Shown one piece after another: positions 8,099 to 16,312 of a stretch of 36,478 nucleotides of DNA (within the stretch, counting starts at the first letter, position 1; every line of letters begins with the position of its first letter). The stretch covers positions 1 to 36,478 of the forward strand of contig SYIM01000282.1 in assembly GCA_005798775.1 (NCBI GenBank). Direction: 5' to 3'. Under the pieces are notes generated by a model. That model worked only from the letters and a program-made list of their open reading frames with translations, did no database searches and had not been told where the DNA came from. The stretch comes from Burkholderiales bacterium. GTDB lineage: Bacteria > Pseudomonadota > Gammaproteobacteria > Burkholderiales > Burkholderiaceae_E. Both the position numbers and the translations under genes were made by a program.

Positions 8099-8969
8099 GC
8101 TGAGCCCCTCCGGTCGAGCGACCCAGCAGACGCTCGATCATCGTTCGGGTGATAAGCCCCTGCGGCCGCCAGATCATGAGGAGTACCACCGCGACACCAA
8201 ACACGATGAACCGTCCCGATTCGAGCGGCTTGAGAGAAGGGTCCAGCGACGCAAGATAGCGGAGCAGTTCCGGCACGAGCGTAAAGAACAGCGCACCCGA
8301 AACCGGGCCCCACACCGTCTGGGTGCCGCCCATCAGCACATAAAGCAGCACGTAAATGCTGAACAGCACGCCGGTTCCCTGCACGTCAATAAAGTTGAAC
8401 TGGTGTACCAGCAGTGCACCGCCCACCCCACCGACAAACCCGCCCAGCGTGAACGCCGCCACCTGTGTGCCACGCAGGTCGACACCGAACAGGCGGGCAA
8501 CGCTTTCATCGTCATGAATGGCGCGGACCGACAGCCCGAAGCGGGTGGACATGAGCCATGCCGCGCCGGCAACCACTGCAATCGTGACCGCCACCACCGC
8601 ACCCAGCCCAGGCCACGCGATGACCGACAACCCTGCCGCGCCCCCCAGGCCCGGCCAGTTGAGCAGCACCCCTCCCACCACCTCTGCAAACGCGAACGTG
8701 GCAAGCACCATGTAGACCCCGCGTGTGCGAAGAATGGGAAACGACACTGCAAACGCAATCGACGCGGCAAGCAAACCGCCCGCGGGCACCGCCCCCCAGA
8801 GCGGCAGGCCGTATAGCGACGTGAGCGCGCCCGCTGTGTAGGCGCCCAGCAGCACAAAGCCCGCAGAACCGAGATTCAGGAGCCCCGCCGCCGCTGGCAG
8901 ATAGACCGAGTAGGCGATGATGATGTTGATGGAGAGGACGGCGATCAGCCCCTCGAGGTAGCCGCTCAT
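8091..8969 (-). CDS. livM: Branched-chain amino acid-type ABC transporter permease LivM
   Basis: Inner-membrane permease of 292 aa with many hydrophobic segments (for example around residues 5-30, 60-80, 100-140, 210-230 and 260-280). The segments FSIYVLLYVLMGG and the coupling region RAIHDDESVARLFGVD are typical of LivM. The ATG shares a base with the stop of livH (TGATG) and the 3' end overlaps livG by 8 bp, so the unit is tightly coupled. The length, about 290 aa, fits the short LivM form lacking the N-terminal extension seen in enterobacteria. Confidence 0.94.
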   Translation of the reverse strand: MSGYLEGLIAVLSINIIIAYSVYLPAAAGLLNLGSAGFVLLGAYTAGALTSLYGLPLWGAVPAGGLLAASIAFAVSFPILRTRGVYMVLATFAFAEVVGGVLLNWPGLGGAAGLSVIAWPGLGAVVAVTIAVVAGAAWLMSTRFGLSVRAIHDDESVARLFGVDLRGTQVAAFTLGGFVGGVGGALLVHQFNFIDVQGTGVLFSIYVLLYVLMGGTQTVWGPVSGALFFTLVPELLRYLASLDPSLKPLESGRFIVFGVAVVLLMIWRPQGLITRTMIERLLGRSTGGAQRD

Positions 8970-9892
8970 CAGAATTTGCCTTTGCCGATTCGCGACGCAC
9001 CGAACAAGCCTGACGGCCTGAACACCAGGATGACCAGCAGCAGCCCCCAGACCGGAATTTTTTCGATCTCGGCGCCGAAAAAGCTGATGGCTAGTACCTT
9101 CACCAAGCCCACCAGAAGGCCGCCTGCGATCGCCCCCCAGACATTACCCAGCCCGCCCAATACCATTGCGGCAATGGCATCGGTCGCAATAGCGTCGCCC
9201 ATGAACGGCGTGACCGTTCCGTAGCTCACCGCATAGAGAATGCCCGCGAGTGCGGACAAGATACCGGTGATCACAAACACCAGCGGTACCAGTCGTTGAA
9301 CCTCGACGCCCATCAGGGTTGCAGCATCTGGATTTTCGGCGATCGCACGAAGCGCCCGCCCGATTCGGCTGCGCGACAGCAGCGTCTGCAGGGCCGCTAC
9401 CAGGGCAATGGCGAGTGCCAGCGCGAAAAGTTGCGGCAGCCCAATGACAAATCCTGCGACGGTCAGATCGGTGTTGCGAAAGGGCAGTTCGAATCGCTGC
9501 GGGTCCCCCCCCCAGAGCGTCATTGCAAGGTGCTCGAACACGATCAGAAACCCAAGCGAACTCACCAGAGGCAACGCGTGCTCGGTCGCGTCGCCGTAGC
9601 GGGTTTTCATATAGCGGTAGGTGAAGCGCTCGATGAGTAGCGACGCCAATACCGCCGCCAGTATGCCGAGCGCGAGCGCCGGCAGCCAATGCAGCCCAAG
9701 GGCGAGCGGATGGGCGCCGGGGGTAAGCAGCGCCCATCCCAGCATCGCCGCGACCATGAAGAGCGCCGGGATGGTGAAGTTGAGAAAATTGAGCATACCG
9801 ATCGTGAGCGTGAATGCCACCGCTACGAAGGCCAGAATCCCACCCAGCATCAGCCCGTTGATCAGTTGCTGGATCAGCAGCATGCGCGCCAC
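8969..9892 (-). CDS. livH: Branched-chain amino acid-type ABC transporter permease LivH
   Basis: Inner-membrane permease of 307 aa. The N-terminus QLINGLMLGGILAFVAVAFTLTIGMLN and the coupling segment LRAIAENPDAATLMGVEV are LivH signatures, followed by GLGNVWGAIAGGLLVGL near the C-terminus. Two starts are possible: GTG at 9892 and ATG at 9883; neither has a strong ribosome site and the ATG variant would begin MLLIQQLI, so the real N-terminus may be three residues shorter. It starts 25 bp after the LLM monooxygenase gene and is the first transport gene of the unit. Confidence 0.94.
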   Translation of the reverse strand: MARMLLIQQLINGLMLGGILAFVAVAFTLTIGMLNFLNFTIPALFMVAAMLGWALLTPGAHPLALGLHWLPALALGILAAVLASLLIERFTYRYMKTRYGDATEHALPLVSSLGFLIVFEHLAMTLWGGDPQRFELPFRNTDLTVAGFVIGLPQLFALALAIALVAALQTLLSRSRIGRALRAIAENPDAATLMGVEVQRLVPLVFVITGILSALAGILYAVSYGTVTPFMGDAIATDAIAAMVLGGLGNVWGAIAGGLLVGLVKVLAISFFGAEIEKIPVWGLLLVILVFRPSGLFGASRIGKGKF

Positions 9893-9917
9893 CCGCAGGG
9901 GACCGCTGCCTGCCGCA

Positions 9918-11102
9918 TCAGTGAGGCACCGCTTGCGATGAGCGCGCAGCGGCGAGCCGACGGTTGACCGCTGGCATCACCTCGGTTGCGAGCAGCGCCA
10001 TCGAGCGCATCCAACCCTCTCGCCAACCCGGGTCGGCATAGTCATAGCCGAGTTGCAGGAGGGTACCGAAACCACCAGTGATTTCATGATGCTCGAGGAT
10101 CAGCTCGACCACCTGGTCCGGGGTCCCGACGTACCACGAGCGGTGTTCGATCATCGAGGCCGCGTCGCCCGTGGCCTCCGGCGGCGCCGCTGGCCGTTTG
10201 AAGAGATTCAGGGAACCTGAGCGTCCGATCGTTTTCATGAAGTGACGATCCCAGAACTGCCCCATGCAGCCGTCACGCGCAGCCCGCCGCGCCTCAGCGG
10301 CTGATTCGGCGACATAGATGTCACGGATGTGCCGCCAGCGCGCGCGTGACGGCGTACGACCCGACTGTGCGGCCCCCTCGCAGATCCCCTGCCAGTGGAG
10401 CGACATGTGCTCGGGTGCCACATGAAACGACAGCGGAATGTAGCCGTGCTCCCCCGCAAGCCGCATGGAGGCTGAGCGCGGCATGAACCCGGCCAGTGCA
10501 ACTCGCGGCCGGGGATCGCCATAAGGCTCAATGTGCCAGACATACCGATCGTCGTAGGCTGGCCGATGCACCTGCCAGAACTGGCCGTCGAACCGATCGG
10601 GCCCCCCGGGCTTCCAGCAATCAAAAATGATGGCCAGCGCCTCGCTCGCCATGGCGCTGTGCTGATCGGCACGCGGGTCGACGCCGTAAAGCTGGAAATC
10701 TGTCCCGGTACCGCCCGACCCGAAGCCGAACATCAGACGGCCTCGCGCAAGATGGTCTAGCTGCGCGAGTTCCAGCGCAAGCCTGACCGGGTGCGAGTTG
10801 TACAGCACTTCCACACCAGTGCCGAGGCGGATCCGCGAAGTGTGCCCCAGCGCCCGAGCGATCACCTGCTGCGGCGAGGCGATCGGCTCCCAGGGCGTGG
10901 TGAAATGCTGTCCGATCCAGGCTTCGGAATATCCCAGGCGGTCGGCCGCGCAAAGCACATCATGATTCCAGTCGAGCGCATCGGCAAGCGCTCGCCTTGG
11001 CAGGCTGGCAGGCATGAGAAAAAGGCCGAGCGCGATACCCCCCTGGGTACCGTCAAGGACTGAGTCGTTCGATAGGCGTTGGGTAGCGGGGCCGAAATTC
11101 AT
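9918..11102 (-). CDS. LLM-class flavin-dependent oxidoreductase
   Basis: Luciferase-like monooxygenase of 394 aa with the TIM-barrel signatures GLFLMP at the N-terminus, EAWIGQHF, SRIRLGTGVEVL and RLMFGFGSGG. Enzymes of this class use reduced FMN supplied by a separate reductase, or F420, to hydroxylate, desulfonate or cleave substrates; no flavin reductase gene lies nearby. The ATG at 11102 has no Shine-Dalgarno, because the 24 bases before it are a C9 tract and a T6 tract on the coding strand. The first 20 residues look poorly conserved, so a start nearer GIALGLFL by a rare codon is possible. It heads the livHMGF unit, suggesting that the transported compound is its substrate. Confidence 0.92.
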   Translation of the reverse strand: MNFGPATQRLSNDSVLDGTQGGIALGLFLMPASLPRRALADALDWNHDVLCAADRLGYSEAWIGQHFTTPWEPIASPQQVIARALGHTSRIRLGTGVEVLYNSHPVRLALELAQLDHLARGRLMFGFGSGGTGTDFQLYGVDPRADQHSAMASEALAIIFDCWKPGGPDRFDGQFWQVHRPAYDDRYVWHIEPYGDPRPRVALAGFMPRSASMRLAGEHGYIPLSFHVAPEHMSLHWQGICEGAAQSGRTPSRARWRHIRDIYVAESAAEARRAARDGCMGQFWDRHFMKTIGRSGSLNLFKRPAAPPEATGDAASMIEHRSWYVGTPDQVVELILEHHEITGGFGTLLQLGYDYADPGWREGWMRSMALLATEVMPAVNRRLAAARSSQAVPH

Positions 11103-11103
11103 T

Positions 11104-11121
11104 AAAAAACAAGGGGGGGGG
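11104..11121. repeat. Adjacent homopolymer tracts (A6 and G9)
   Basis: On the plus strand A6 (11104-11109) is followed by CAA and G9 (11113-11121). They lie 2-19 bp before the LLM ATG on the minus strand, where a ribosome site would be expected. Such runs are prone to slippage. Confidence 0.8.
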
Positions 11122-11203
11122 TGAACGCTTCATGCACAGCGGCGGAGTCTACCTTCAAACCCGGATTTAGCGCGAGACGCTTTCAGGGCCATCGCGCGGC
11201 ACC

Positions 11204-11235
11204 AGGCTGGCGGGGGTTAATCCCCCAGCCAGCCT
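11204..11235. repeat. Long inverted repeat in the LLM/NMT1-SBP divergent region
   Basis: AGGCTGGC plus GGGGG pairs with CCCCC, one bulged A and GCCAGCCT around a TTAAT loop, giving 13 pairs. It lies 102 bp before the LLM start and 139 bp before the binding-protein start, in 271 bp without genes. It has no U-tract. It could be a cis-regulatory RNA or DNA structure or a terminator of a leader transcript; the rest of this gap shows nothing firm. Confidence 0.6.
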
Positions 11236-11267
11236 CAGATCTCCGAGATATTGCACCAGCGCATCCC

Positions 11268-11297
11268 TTGAAATGGAACTCTTCGTGCAGAATGAAT
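11268..11297 (+). promoter_or_regulatory. Weak promoter candidate before the NMT1-like binding protein
   Basis: TTGAAA (5/6 to the -35 consensus) is followed after about 17-18 bp by AATGAAT, a poor -10. It is placed about 75 bp before the GTG start. Only the -35 is convincing. Confidence 0.25.
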
Positions 11298-11373
11298 GCT
11301 TGAGGATCTCGCCGGCCAGCGTTTCATGCTCCGCCAGCGTCCGGTTCTGCAAATCTTACTCAAGGAGGCACCC

Positions 11374-12399
11374 GTGACACTATCCCGCCGAATTTTCGCC
11401 AGCCTGACCGCCCTTGGCTGCGCAGCCATCACCGCAGGTTCACTTTTCGCTGCGGCGCCTGCGACCGCCCAGGGTAACCCGCGCGAACTCAGCGTGATCG
11501 TGTTTCCTGGCGGCTTCAACTGGCCCATCTGGGTCGCGCAGGAAAAGGGCTTCTTTGCCCGGCATGGCGTGAAGGTGAATACCATTGACACGCCCAACTC
11601 ACGCTTTCAACTCACTGGAATGATCGAGGGGAAGTTCGACATCGCGATGACCGCGATTGACAATCTGATCGCCTACCGCGAAGGCCAGGGAGGAATCGAA
11701 GCGGATGCCAGCGAGCTGATCGCGGTGATGGGGGCCGACAACGGCTTCCTGCGCCTCACCAGCGTGCCCGAAGTTCGCAGCCTCGCTGAGTTGAAAGGCA
11801 AACAGTTGTCGGTCGACGCGCTCACCACCGGCTACGCCTTCGTTCTGCTTGAAATCTTGGCACGAAACGGCCTGGTGCTCGACCGCGACTACACCACAGT
11901 CGGGGCGGGCGGGGTGCTGCAGCGGTATCAATCACTGCTGAAAAAAGAGCATGCCGCCACCATGCTGATTTCGCCGTTCGAGGTCGTGGCGAAGACTCAG
12001 GGCTTCAACGTGCTGGCCGATGCTGACGCGGCGCTTGGCGACTATCAGGGGCTGGTGGCGGGCGTTCGAAAAACCTGGGCCACGCAAAACGCCCGCGACC
12101 TGGTAGGTTTCATTCGCGGCTATCGCGAGGCACTTAACTGGCTTTACGACCCGACCAACAAACAGCCCGCTATCGATTTGTTCGTCGGCAAGGTCAAGGG
12201 CGCCACCGCGCAAAGCGCGCTCACCTCGTATGACGTGCTCCTCCATCCCAGAACCGGCTTCACGCGCGATGCGAAGATCAGCGAAGCCGGCACGCGCACC
12301 GTCATTCAGCTGCGAGAGAAATTCGGCAAACCCATCAAGAAAATGCAGGGGCTTGCCGCCTACTACGACCCCACGTGGTACACCGATGCCAGCCGCTGA
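11374..12399 (+). CDS. ABC transporter substrate-binding protein, NMT1/SsuA-like
   Basis: Periplasmic receptor of 341 aa. The signal peptide runs from SRRIFASLTALGCAAITAG to ATAQG. The mature part has the NMT1/THI5 features FPGGFNWPIWVAQEKGFFARHGVKV and LKGKQLSVDAL. Relatives bind sulfonates, nitrate, pyrimidines, riboflavin-like or aromatic molecules. The start is GTG at 11374 because a perfect AAGGAGG (11362-11368) lies 5 nt before it; a longer in-frame ATG reading at 11296 has no such support. No ssuB/ssuC-type ATPase or permease is present, so this receptor is an orphan here. The class II aldolase follows after 11 bp, implying co-transcription and a shared substrate (inference). Confidence 0.92.
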   Translation: MTLSRRIFASLTALGCAAITAGSLFAAAPATAQGNPRELSVIVFPGGFNWPIWVAQEKGFFARHGVKVNTIDTPNSRFQLTGMIEGKFDIAMTAIDNLIAYREGQGGIEADASELIAVMGADNGFLRLTSVPEVRSLAELKGKQLSVDALTTGYAFVLLEILARNGLVLDRDYTTVGAGGVLQRYQSLLKKEHAATMLISPFEVVAKTQGFNVLADADAALGDYQGLVAGVRKTWATQNARDLVGFIRGYREALNWLYDPTNKQPAIDLFVGKVKGATAQSALTSYDVLLHPRTGFTRDAKISEAGTRTVIQLREKFGKPIKKMQGLAAYYDPTWYTDASR

Positions 12400-12410
12400 G
12401 ATCTTCGCCC

Positions 12411-13124
12411 ATGAGCAATAGCCTTTCTGCCCTGCTTGACGATCTGGTCACCGCCAACCGGATCCTGGCGGGCCTCGGCATTGTTGACGGCTTTGGCCAT
12501 ATCAGCGTTCGTCACCCTGACCGCTCCGACCGCTTCCTGCTGTCGCGCTCGCTTGCACCCGAACTGGTCACGAGAGACGACATCATGGCGTTTGAGCTCG
12601 ATGGCACGCCGGTGGCGGGTGACCTGCGCAAGCCCTACCTCGAGCGTTTCATCCACGGCGAGATTCTCCGCAAGCGCCCCGATGTGAACGCCGTGGTGCA
12701 CAGCCACGCGCCGTCGGTCGTACCGTTTTCAAGCTCGTCGGCGCGACTGCGTCCGATCTGCCACATGGGCAGTTTTCTGCGAAACGGGGTATCGGTCTTT
12801 GAAATCCGTGAGCGCTTCGGCGCCACCGACATGCTGATCCGTAACGTCGAGCAGGGCGCGGCGCTCGCCGATGTGCTGGCCGGGGACACCGTGGTCCTGA
12901 TGCGCGGTCATGGCTTCTGCAGCGTCGGCCAGACCATTCCGATCGCGGTATTTCGCGCGGTCTACACCCAGAACAATGCTGAACTTCAGAGCCGCACCAT
13001 GACGCTTGGTGGAGAGGTGACTTATCTGGACGATGACGAGGCCGCGCTATCGGAAGCCACCAACCGAGCGGTGATTGATCGCCCGTGGGGGCTCTGGAAG
13101 GCGCGGTTCGCGCCCACTGGCTGA
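12411..13124 (+). CDS. Class II aldolase/adducin family protein
   Basis: Cytoplasmic zinc-dependent aldolase-fold protein of 237 aa. The metal-binding histidines appear in VVHSHAPSV (HxH) and in MRGHGFCSVG, and GHISVRHPD near the N-terminus is the substrate-phosphate or carboxylate loop of the family. Members include fuculose-phosphate aldolase and decarboxylases or oxygenase-like enzymes acting on hydroxy-aromatic or hydroxy-keto acids. The C-terminal WGLWKARF segment resembles catabolic members rather than fuculose aldolase (judgement). The start at 12411 directly follows the receptor gene by 11 bp. Confidence 0.88.
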   Translation: MSNSLSALLDDLVTANRILAGLGIVDGFGHISVRHPDRSDRFLLSRSLAPELVTRDDIMAFELDGTPVAGDLRKPYLERFIHGEILRKRPDVNAVVHSHAPSVVPFSSSSARLRPICHMGSFLRNGVSVFEIRERFGATDMLIRNVEQGAALADVLAGDTVVLMRGHGFCSVGQTIPIAVFRAVYTQNNAELQSRTMTLGGEVTYLDDDEAALSEATNRAVIDRPWGLWKARFAPTG

Positions 13125-13157
13125 GAGGACGCGCAGCGTCTGCGTTTGACGCTCCTC
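13125..13157 (+). terminator. Hairpin after the class II aldolase
   Basis: GAGGA, one bulged C and GCG pair with CGC and TCCTC, starting immediately after the aldolase stop; an internal GACGC/GCGTC alternative also exists. It is not followed by a T-run. Confidence 0.35.
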
Positions 13158-13210
13158 ACAGCTTGCTCAGGCGGTTTCCCTGAAGATGCCTTAGTGTTCA
13201 GGACACGACG

Positions 13211-13951
13211 ATGGCCACTACAACCGGATCGCAAAATGCCTCGGCTCGCCCGTCTGCCGGCCGCGTGCTGGTCACTGGTTTCGAACCGTTTGACGGACAT
13301 CTGCTCAACGTTTCCTGGGAGGTCGCCCGCGCTCTGGATGGAAAGTTGATCGCCAGCGACCCAGCGTCCCGCTTGTTTCAGGTGATTTCCGCGCAGGTGC
13401 CCTGTCGATTCGGACGCTGCATTGATGAGATCAATCGCCTCATCGATACGATTGCGCCTGAACTTGTCATTAGTCTCGGTCAGGCGGAAGGACGGGCCGA
13501 CATCACGATTGAGCGCGTCGCAATCAACGTGCGCGATGCGCGGATTGCCGACAACGACGGCCACCAGCCCGTTGATGAACCAGTGAGCCCAAACGGCCCC
13601 TACGCCTATCCAAGCGGACTGCCGCTCCGGGCAATGCTTCGCTCGCTACAGGCTGACGGCCATCCGGTTGCTCTCTCAAACAGCGCTGGCACCTTTGTCT
13701 GCAATGATCTTTTCTACGGTTTGATGCATCGACTGAGTCACAGCCGCGTTCGCTGCGGTTTCATCCATCTGCCCATCCTCCCCGTGCAACGTCGAAGCGA
13801 GCGCGAGCGTAGCGCCGACCGCGACGACGCCCCGCGCAGCTTCAGCGCGCAAACCCCAACACTACCGCTCGAGGTCCAGGTCGCGACTCTGGAGGCCGCG
13901 ATTGCCTGCGCTCTGGCCCAACCCCTGCTCTCGCAGGAGAAGTCGTCATGA
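13211..13951 (+). CDS. pcp: Pyroglutamyl-peptidase I-like cysteine hydrolase
   Basis: C15-family cysteine peptidase fold, 246 aa. All three catalytic residues are visible: E93 in GQAEGR, C164 in AGTFVCNDLFY and H186 in GFIHLP, and the N-terminus VLVTGFEPFDGH is the family signature. Classical members remove N-terminal pyroglutamate, i.e. hydrolyse an amide next to a lactam ring, in the cytoplasm. The protein is about 30 residues longer than the usual 215 aa, with a 16-residue N-terminal extension and a charged arginine/serine/aspartate insert after the histidine. Its last 4 bp overlap the isomerase-like gene (ATGA), so it may act in the same pathway on an amide intermediate rather than in peptide turnover. 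AGGA lies 7 nt before the ATG. Confidence 0.9.
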   Translation: MATTTGSQNASARPSAGRVLVTGFEPFDGHLLNVSWEVARALDGKLIASDPASRLFQVISAQVPCRFGRCIDEINRLIDTIAPELVISLGQAEGRADITIERVAINVRDARIADNDGHQPVDEPVSPNGPYAYPSGLPLRAMLRSLQADGHPVALSNSAGTFVCNDLFYGLMHRLSHSRVRCGFIHLPILPVQRRSERERSADRDDAPRSFSAQTPTLPLEVQVATLEAAIACALAQPLLSQEKSS

Positions 13952-14712
13952 GCGTGCAGTACGCACCGAAAGGCCTGATCGGCCTGCTCACGCCCCAGGC
14001 CAACACCACTGCGGAGATCGAGTTCGCTGCACTGATGCCGCGCGGCGTTGAGCCGCTGGTCGCGCGCATGACGAGTATGCAATCCACGCTGGAGAGCCGG
14101 CTGATCGAATACTTCGAGCGGCTGGACGACACCATCGCCCAGTTTGCCAATGCGCCGATCGTTGCGGTGGCTGCCGCCTGCACGGGCTCGTCGTACCTCA
14201 TCGGCCCCGAACGCGAGGATCAGCTCTTCAACGGCCTCTCAACCCGGTTCGGACGACCAGTGACCAGTGCGGGGCGCTCGGTCGTCGGAGCCTGCGAGGT
14301 CCTGTCAGCGCAGCGGATCGCGCTGCTGTCGCCCTACTCCGAGAGCCTCACCGCGGAAAGCGTCAAGTACTGGCAGGCCCGCGGGCTCGAGGTGGTCGAA
14401 GTCATCCGGGTTGGATCGGAGGCAACTGCATTTCATCCTATTTACGCCATTCGGTCCGATACGACCCGCGTTGCGCTGCGATCGCTCACCACTGACCGCG
14501 CGCAGGCGATCGTCGCGCTCGGAACAGGTATGCCGTCGCTCGCCACCGTGCTGGAGCATCCTCAGTGGCGCGGTGCGCCTGTATTGTCCTGCATGCTTGC
14601 GCTCGCCTGGAATGCTGTTCGGCTGGCGCAGGGCGCATCCGCCCAAGCGGGCCCCCTTCTTGACGTGATCTCAGGAAAGGGCTGGGGAGCGCGATTTCGC
14701 GCAAGGTTCTGA
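13948..14712 (+). CDS. Maleate isomerase / arylmalonate decarboxylase family (Asp/Glu racemase superfamily) protein
   Basis: 254 aa protein of the Asp/Glu racemase superfamily. The two cysteines used by maleate cis-trans isomerase and racemases are present: C78 in AAACTGSS and C215 in VLSCMLALAW; the N-terminus LIGLLTPQANTTAE is typical of the maleate isomerase branch. Alternatives are arylmalonate decarboxylase-like or hydantoin racemase-like enzymes. In nicotinate and related pathways NicE isomerises maleate to fumarate, and this gene would fit that last step. It starts in the ATGA overlap of the pcp-like gene and is the end of that unit, convergent with the FAD monooxygenase 37 bp away. 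Confidence 0.88.
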   Translation: MSVQYAPKGLIGLLTPQANTTAEIEFAALMPRGVEPLVARMTSMQSTLESRLIEYFERLDDTIAQFANAPIVAVAAACTGSSYLIGPEREDQLFNGLSTRFGRPVTSAGRSVVGACEVLSAQRIALLSPYSESLTAESVKYWQARGLEVVEVIRVGSEATAFHPIYAIRSDTTRVALRSLTTDRAQAIVALGTGMPSLATVLEHPQWRGAPVLSCMLALAWNAVRLAQGASAQAGPLLDVISGKGWGARFRARF

Positions 14713-14749
14713 ACTGGCAGCACGTCTGGGGGCGACCGGCGGGCGCGCT

Positions 14750-15949
14750 TCAGCCTAGCGATTTTGAGCGGCGCAGACCATCGATCATCGACGTGCGGAG
14801 CAGATGCGCGCGCGCCCGCGCAGGGTCGGCAGCAACCGCCTGCAGATCCGCCAGCATGCGGCGACGGTCCTCGAGCGCGGACTCCCACATGCGGGCGCGG
14901 TTACCGTCAGCCTGGCCGATGATGTCATCCCTCATGACCGGTAGCCTGCGCGCCTGATAGCGGGCCAGCATGCTCTCAGGCCGGGCACCCTCGGCAATAT
15001 CGATCAGCGACTCAGCGAGTTCGAATACGTCGTGAATGCCGCCGTTCATCCCCATCCCCCCTTTGGGATGATTGAGGTGCGCGGCGTCGCCCGCGATCGC
15101 GATTCGGCCCTTCACCCAGTGCGAAGCAAGCCGCTGGTGGACGCGATACGGCCGCACTTCGCCAATGGGCGCAGCGCCTGCAGCCGGCGTGATCCGTCCC
15201 AGACGCTCGGCGATTCGCTCTGGCTGCATGAGCGCTTCCGCCGACTCATCATCATGAGGATGGAGACTCACCCGCCAGACGTCGGCCAGTCGCAGAAGGC
15301 TGTAGGTGCCGTCGGGCGCCCAGACATAGTTGATACCCGATAGACCGGGCAGGTGCTCCTCAAACGGAAAGGTGGTGGTGACAAGCACCGTGGTCTCGGG
15401 GTACACGGTGCCTTCAAATTCGGCGCCGATCGCCTCGCGCACCACGCTTCGCGAACCATCGCAACCGACGAGAAACGCGCTCTGCACGCGGTGGAGACTG
15501 CCTTGTGCATCGCGCCAGTCAAGCCAGACCCGCTCGTCATCCTGACCGATGCGTTCCACCGGCGCGCCCCGAACGACCGAGCCGGGTGCGTGGCGCTCAA
15601 GCCAGGCCTCCAGGGTGTTCACCAACACCGACTGATCGCACTGCAGACGCCACGGATGGGCGGTGATGTCAGCGATGGTCGCAAGGTCAAATTCCGCGCG
15701 CTCGCCGGTTTCATGAAGCCTGATCTGCCAGGTGGGAGTTTTGCGACCTGCCGTATGAAGCGCCGCACCGATTCCGTCCTCATCGAGCAGATCCAGCGTG
15801 GGAGGATGAAAGGTGGAACTGCGCAGCATCGGCTCAAGTCGGGGCTCACGTTCGAAAATCCGAACTGCATGACCTGCTCGAACGAGCCGCCAGGCGAGCA
15901 CCAATCCCACCGGGCCGGCACCGACGATCAAAGTGAAAGCGTCATTCAT
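14750..15949 (-). CDS. FAD-dependent aromatic monooxygenase (PHBH/UbiH type)
   Basis: Single-component flavoprotein hydroxylase of 399 aa. GAGPVGL (GxGxxG) lies at the N-terminus, the DG segment is CDGSRSVVREAIG near the middle, and the second FAD motif is IAGDAAHLNHPKGGMGMNGGIHD. Members hydroxylate or oxidatively decarboxylate phenolic or pyridine acids with NAD(P)H and O2; 6-hydroxynicotinate 3-monooxygenase and salicylate hydroxylase belong to the same group. The start at 15949 is chosen because the fold begins there; the open frame continues 82 codons upstream without homology. Its promoter region is shared with the tautomerase and Mo-enzyme genes on the other strand (99 bp). Confidence 0.92.
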   Translation of the reverse strand: MNDAFTLIVGAGPVGLVLAWRLVRAGHAVRIFEREPRLEPMLRSSTFHPPTLDLLDEDGIGAALHTAGRKTPTWQIRLHETGERAEFDLATIADITAHPWRLQCDQSVLVNTLEAWLERHAPGSVVRGAPVERIGQDDERVWLDWRDAQGSLHRVQSAFLVGCDGSRSVVREAIGAEFEGTVYPETTVLVTTTFPFEEHLPGLSGINYVWAPDGTYSLLRLADVWRVSLHPHDDESAEALMQPERIAERLGRITPAAGAAPIGEVRPYRVHQRLASHWVKGRIAIAGDAAHLNHPKGGMGMNGGIHDVFELAESLIDIAEGARPESMLARYQARRLPVMRDDIIGQADGNRARMWESALEDRRRMLADLQAVAADPARARAHLLRTSMIDGLRRSKSLG

Positions 15950-16048
15950 CGAAGTCTGCGCAAAAAGGCGTAAATTGGAACACCTGATGGTAGCGCAGCC
16001 TGGCCCTCTCACGGCATGCTGGGGCTTTAGATTTCTCGGAGATATGCC

Positions 16049-16261
16049 ATGCCTGCCCTGCGAGTCGACCTCTTTGCCGGTCGCACCACTGAACAGAAAC
16101 GGGCGCTTGCGCAAGCGCTCACCGAAGCCTGCGCGAAGACACTGGGCGTCTCGCCCGGCAGCGTTGACATCATCTTCACCGACGTTGAACGTCATGACTG
16201 GGCCACCGCCGGCCGACTGTGGTCAGACGAAACGAAACCGGCCCCGCCGCCCGCAGGCTGA
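16049..16261 (+). CDS. 4-oxalocrotonate tautomerase family protein
   Basis: Small tautomerase of 70 aa. The sequence starts MPALRV, so after methionine removal the N-terminal proline can act as the catalytic base, and RTTEQKRALAQALTEA plus the SVDIIFTDVERHDW strand-loop match the family. These enzymes move double bonds in 2-hydroxymuconate-type products of ring cleavage or, in other branches, dehalogenate. GGAGA (16038-16042) lies 6 nt before the ATG. It precedes the 2Fe-2S subunit gene by 51 bp and probably shares its transcript. Confidence 0.88.
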   Translation: MPALRVDLFAGRTTEQKRALAQALTEACAKTLGVSPGSVDIIFTDVERHDWATAGRLWSDETKPAPPPAG

Positions 16262-16312
16262 CCCTGCGCCTGCACTCACGCAGCCGAACCGATCCACTAC
16301 AAGGAGACATTC

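Noticed and set aside
15950-16195. 82-codon N-terminal extension of the FAD monooxygenase
   Set aside because: The FAD fold begins at MNDAFTLIVGAG; the extension overlaps the tautomerase gene and has no homology-like features.
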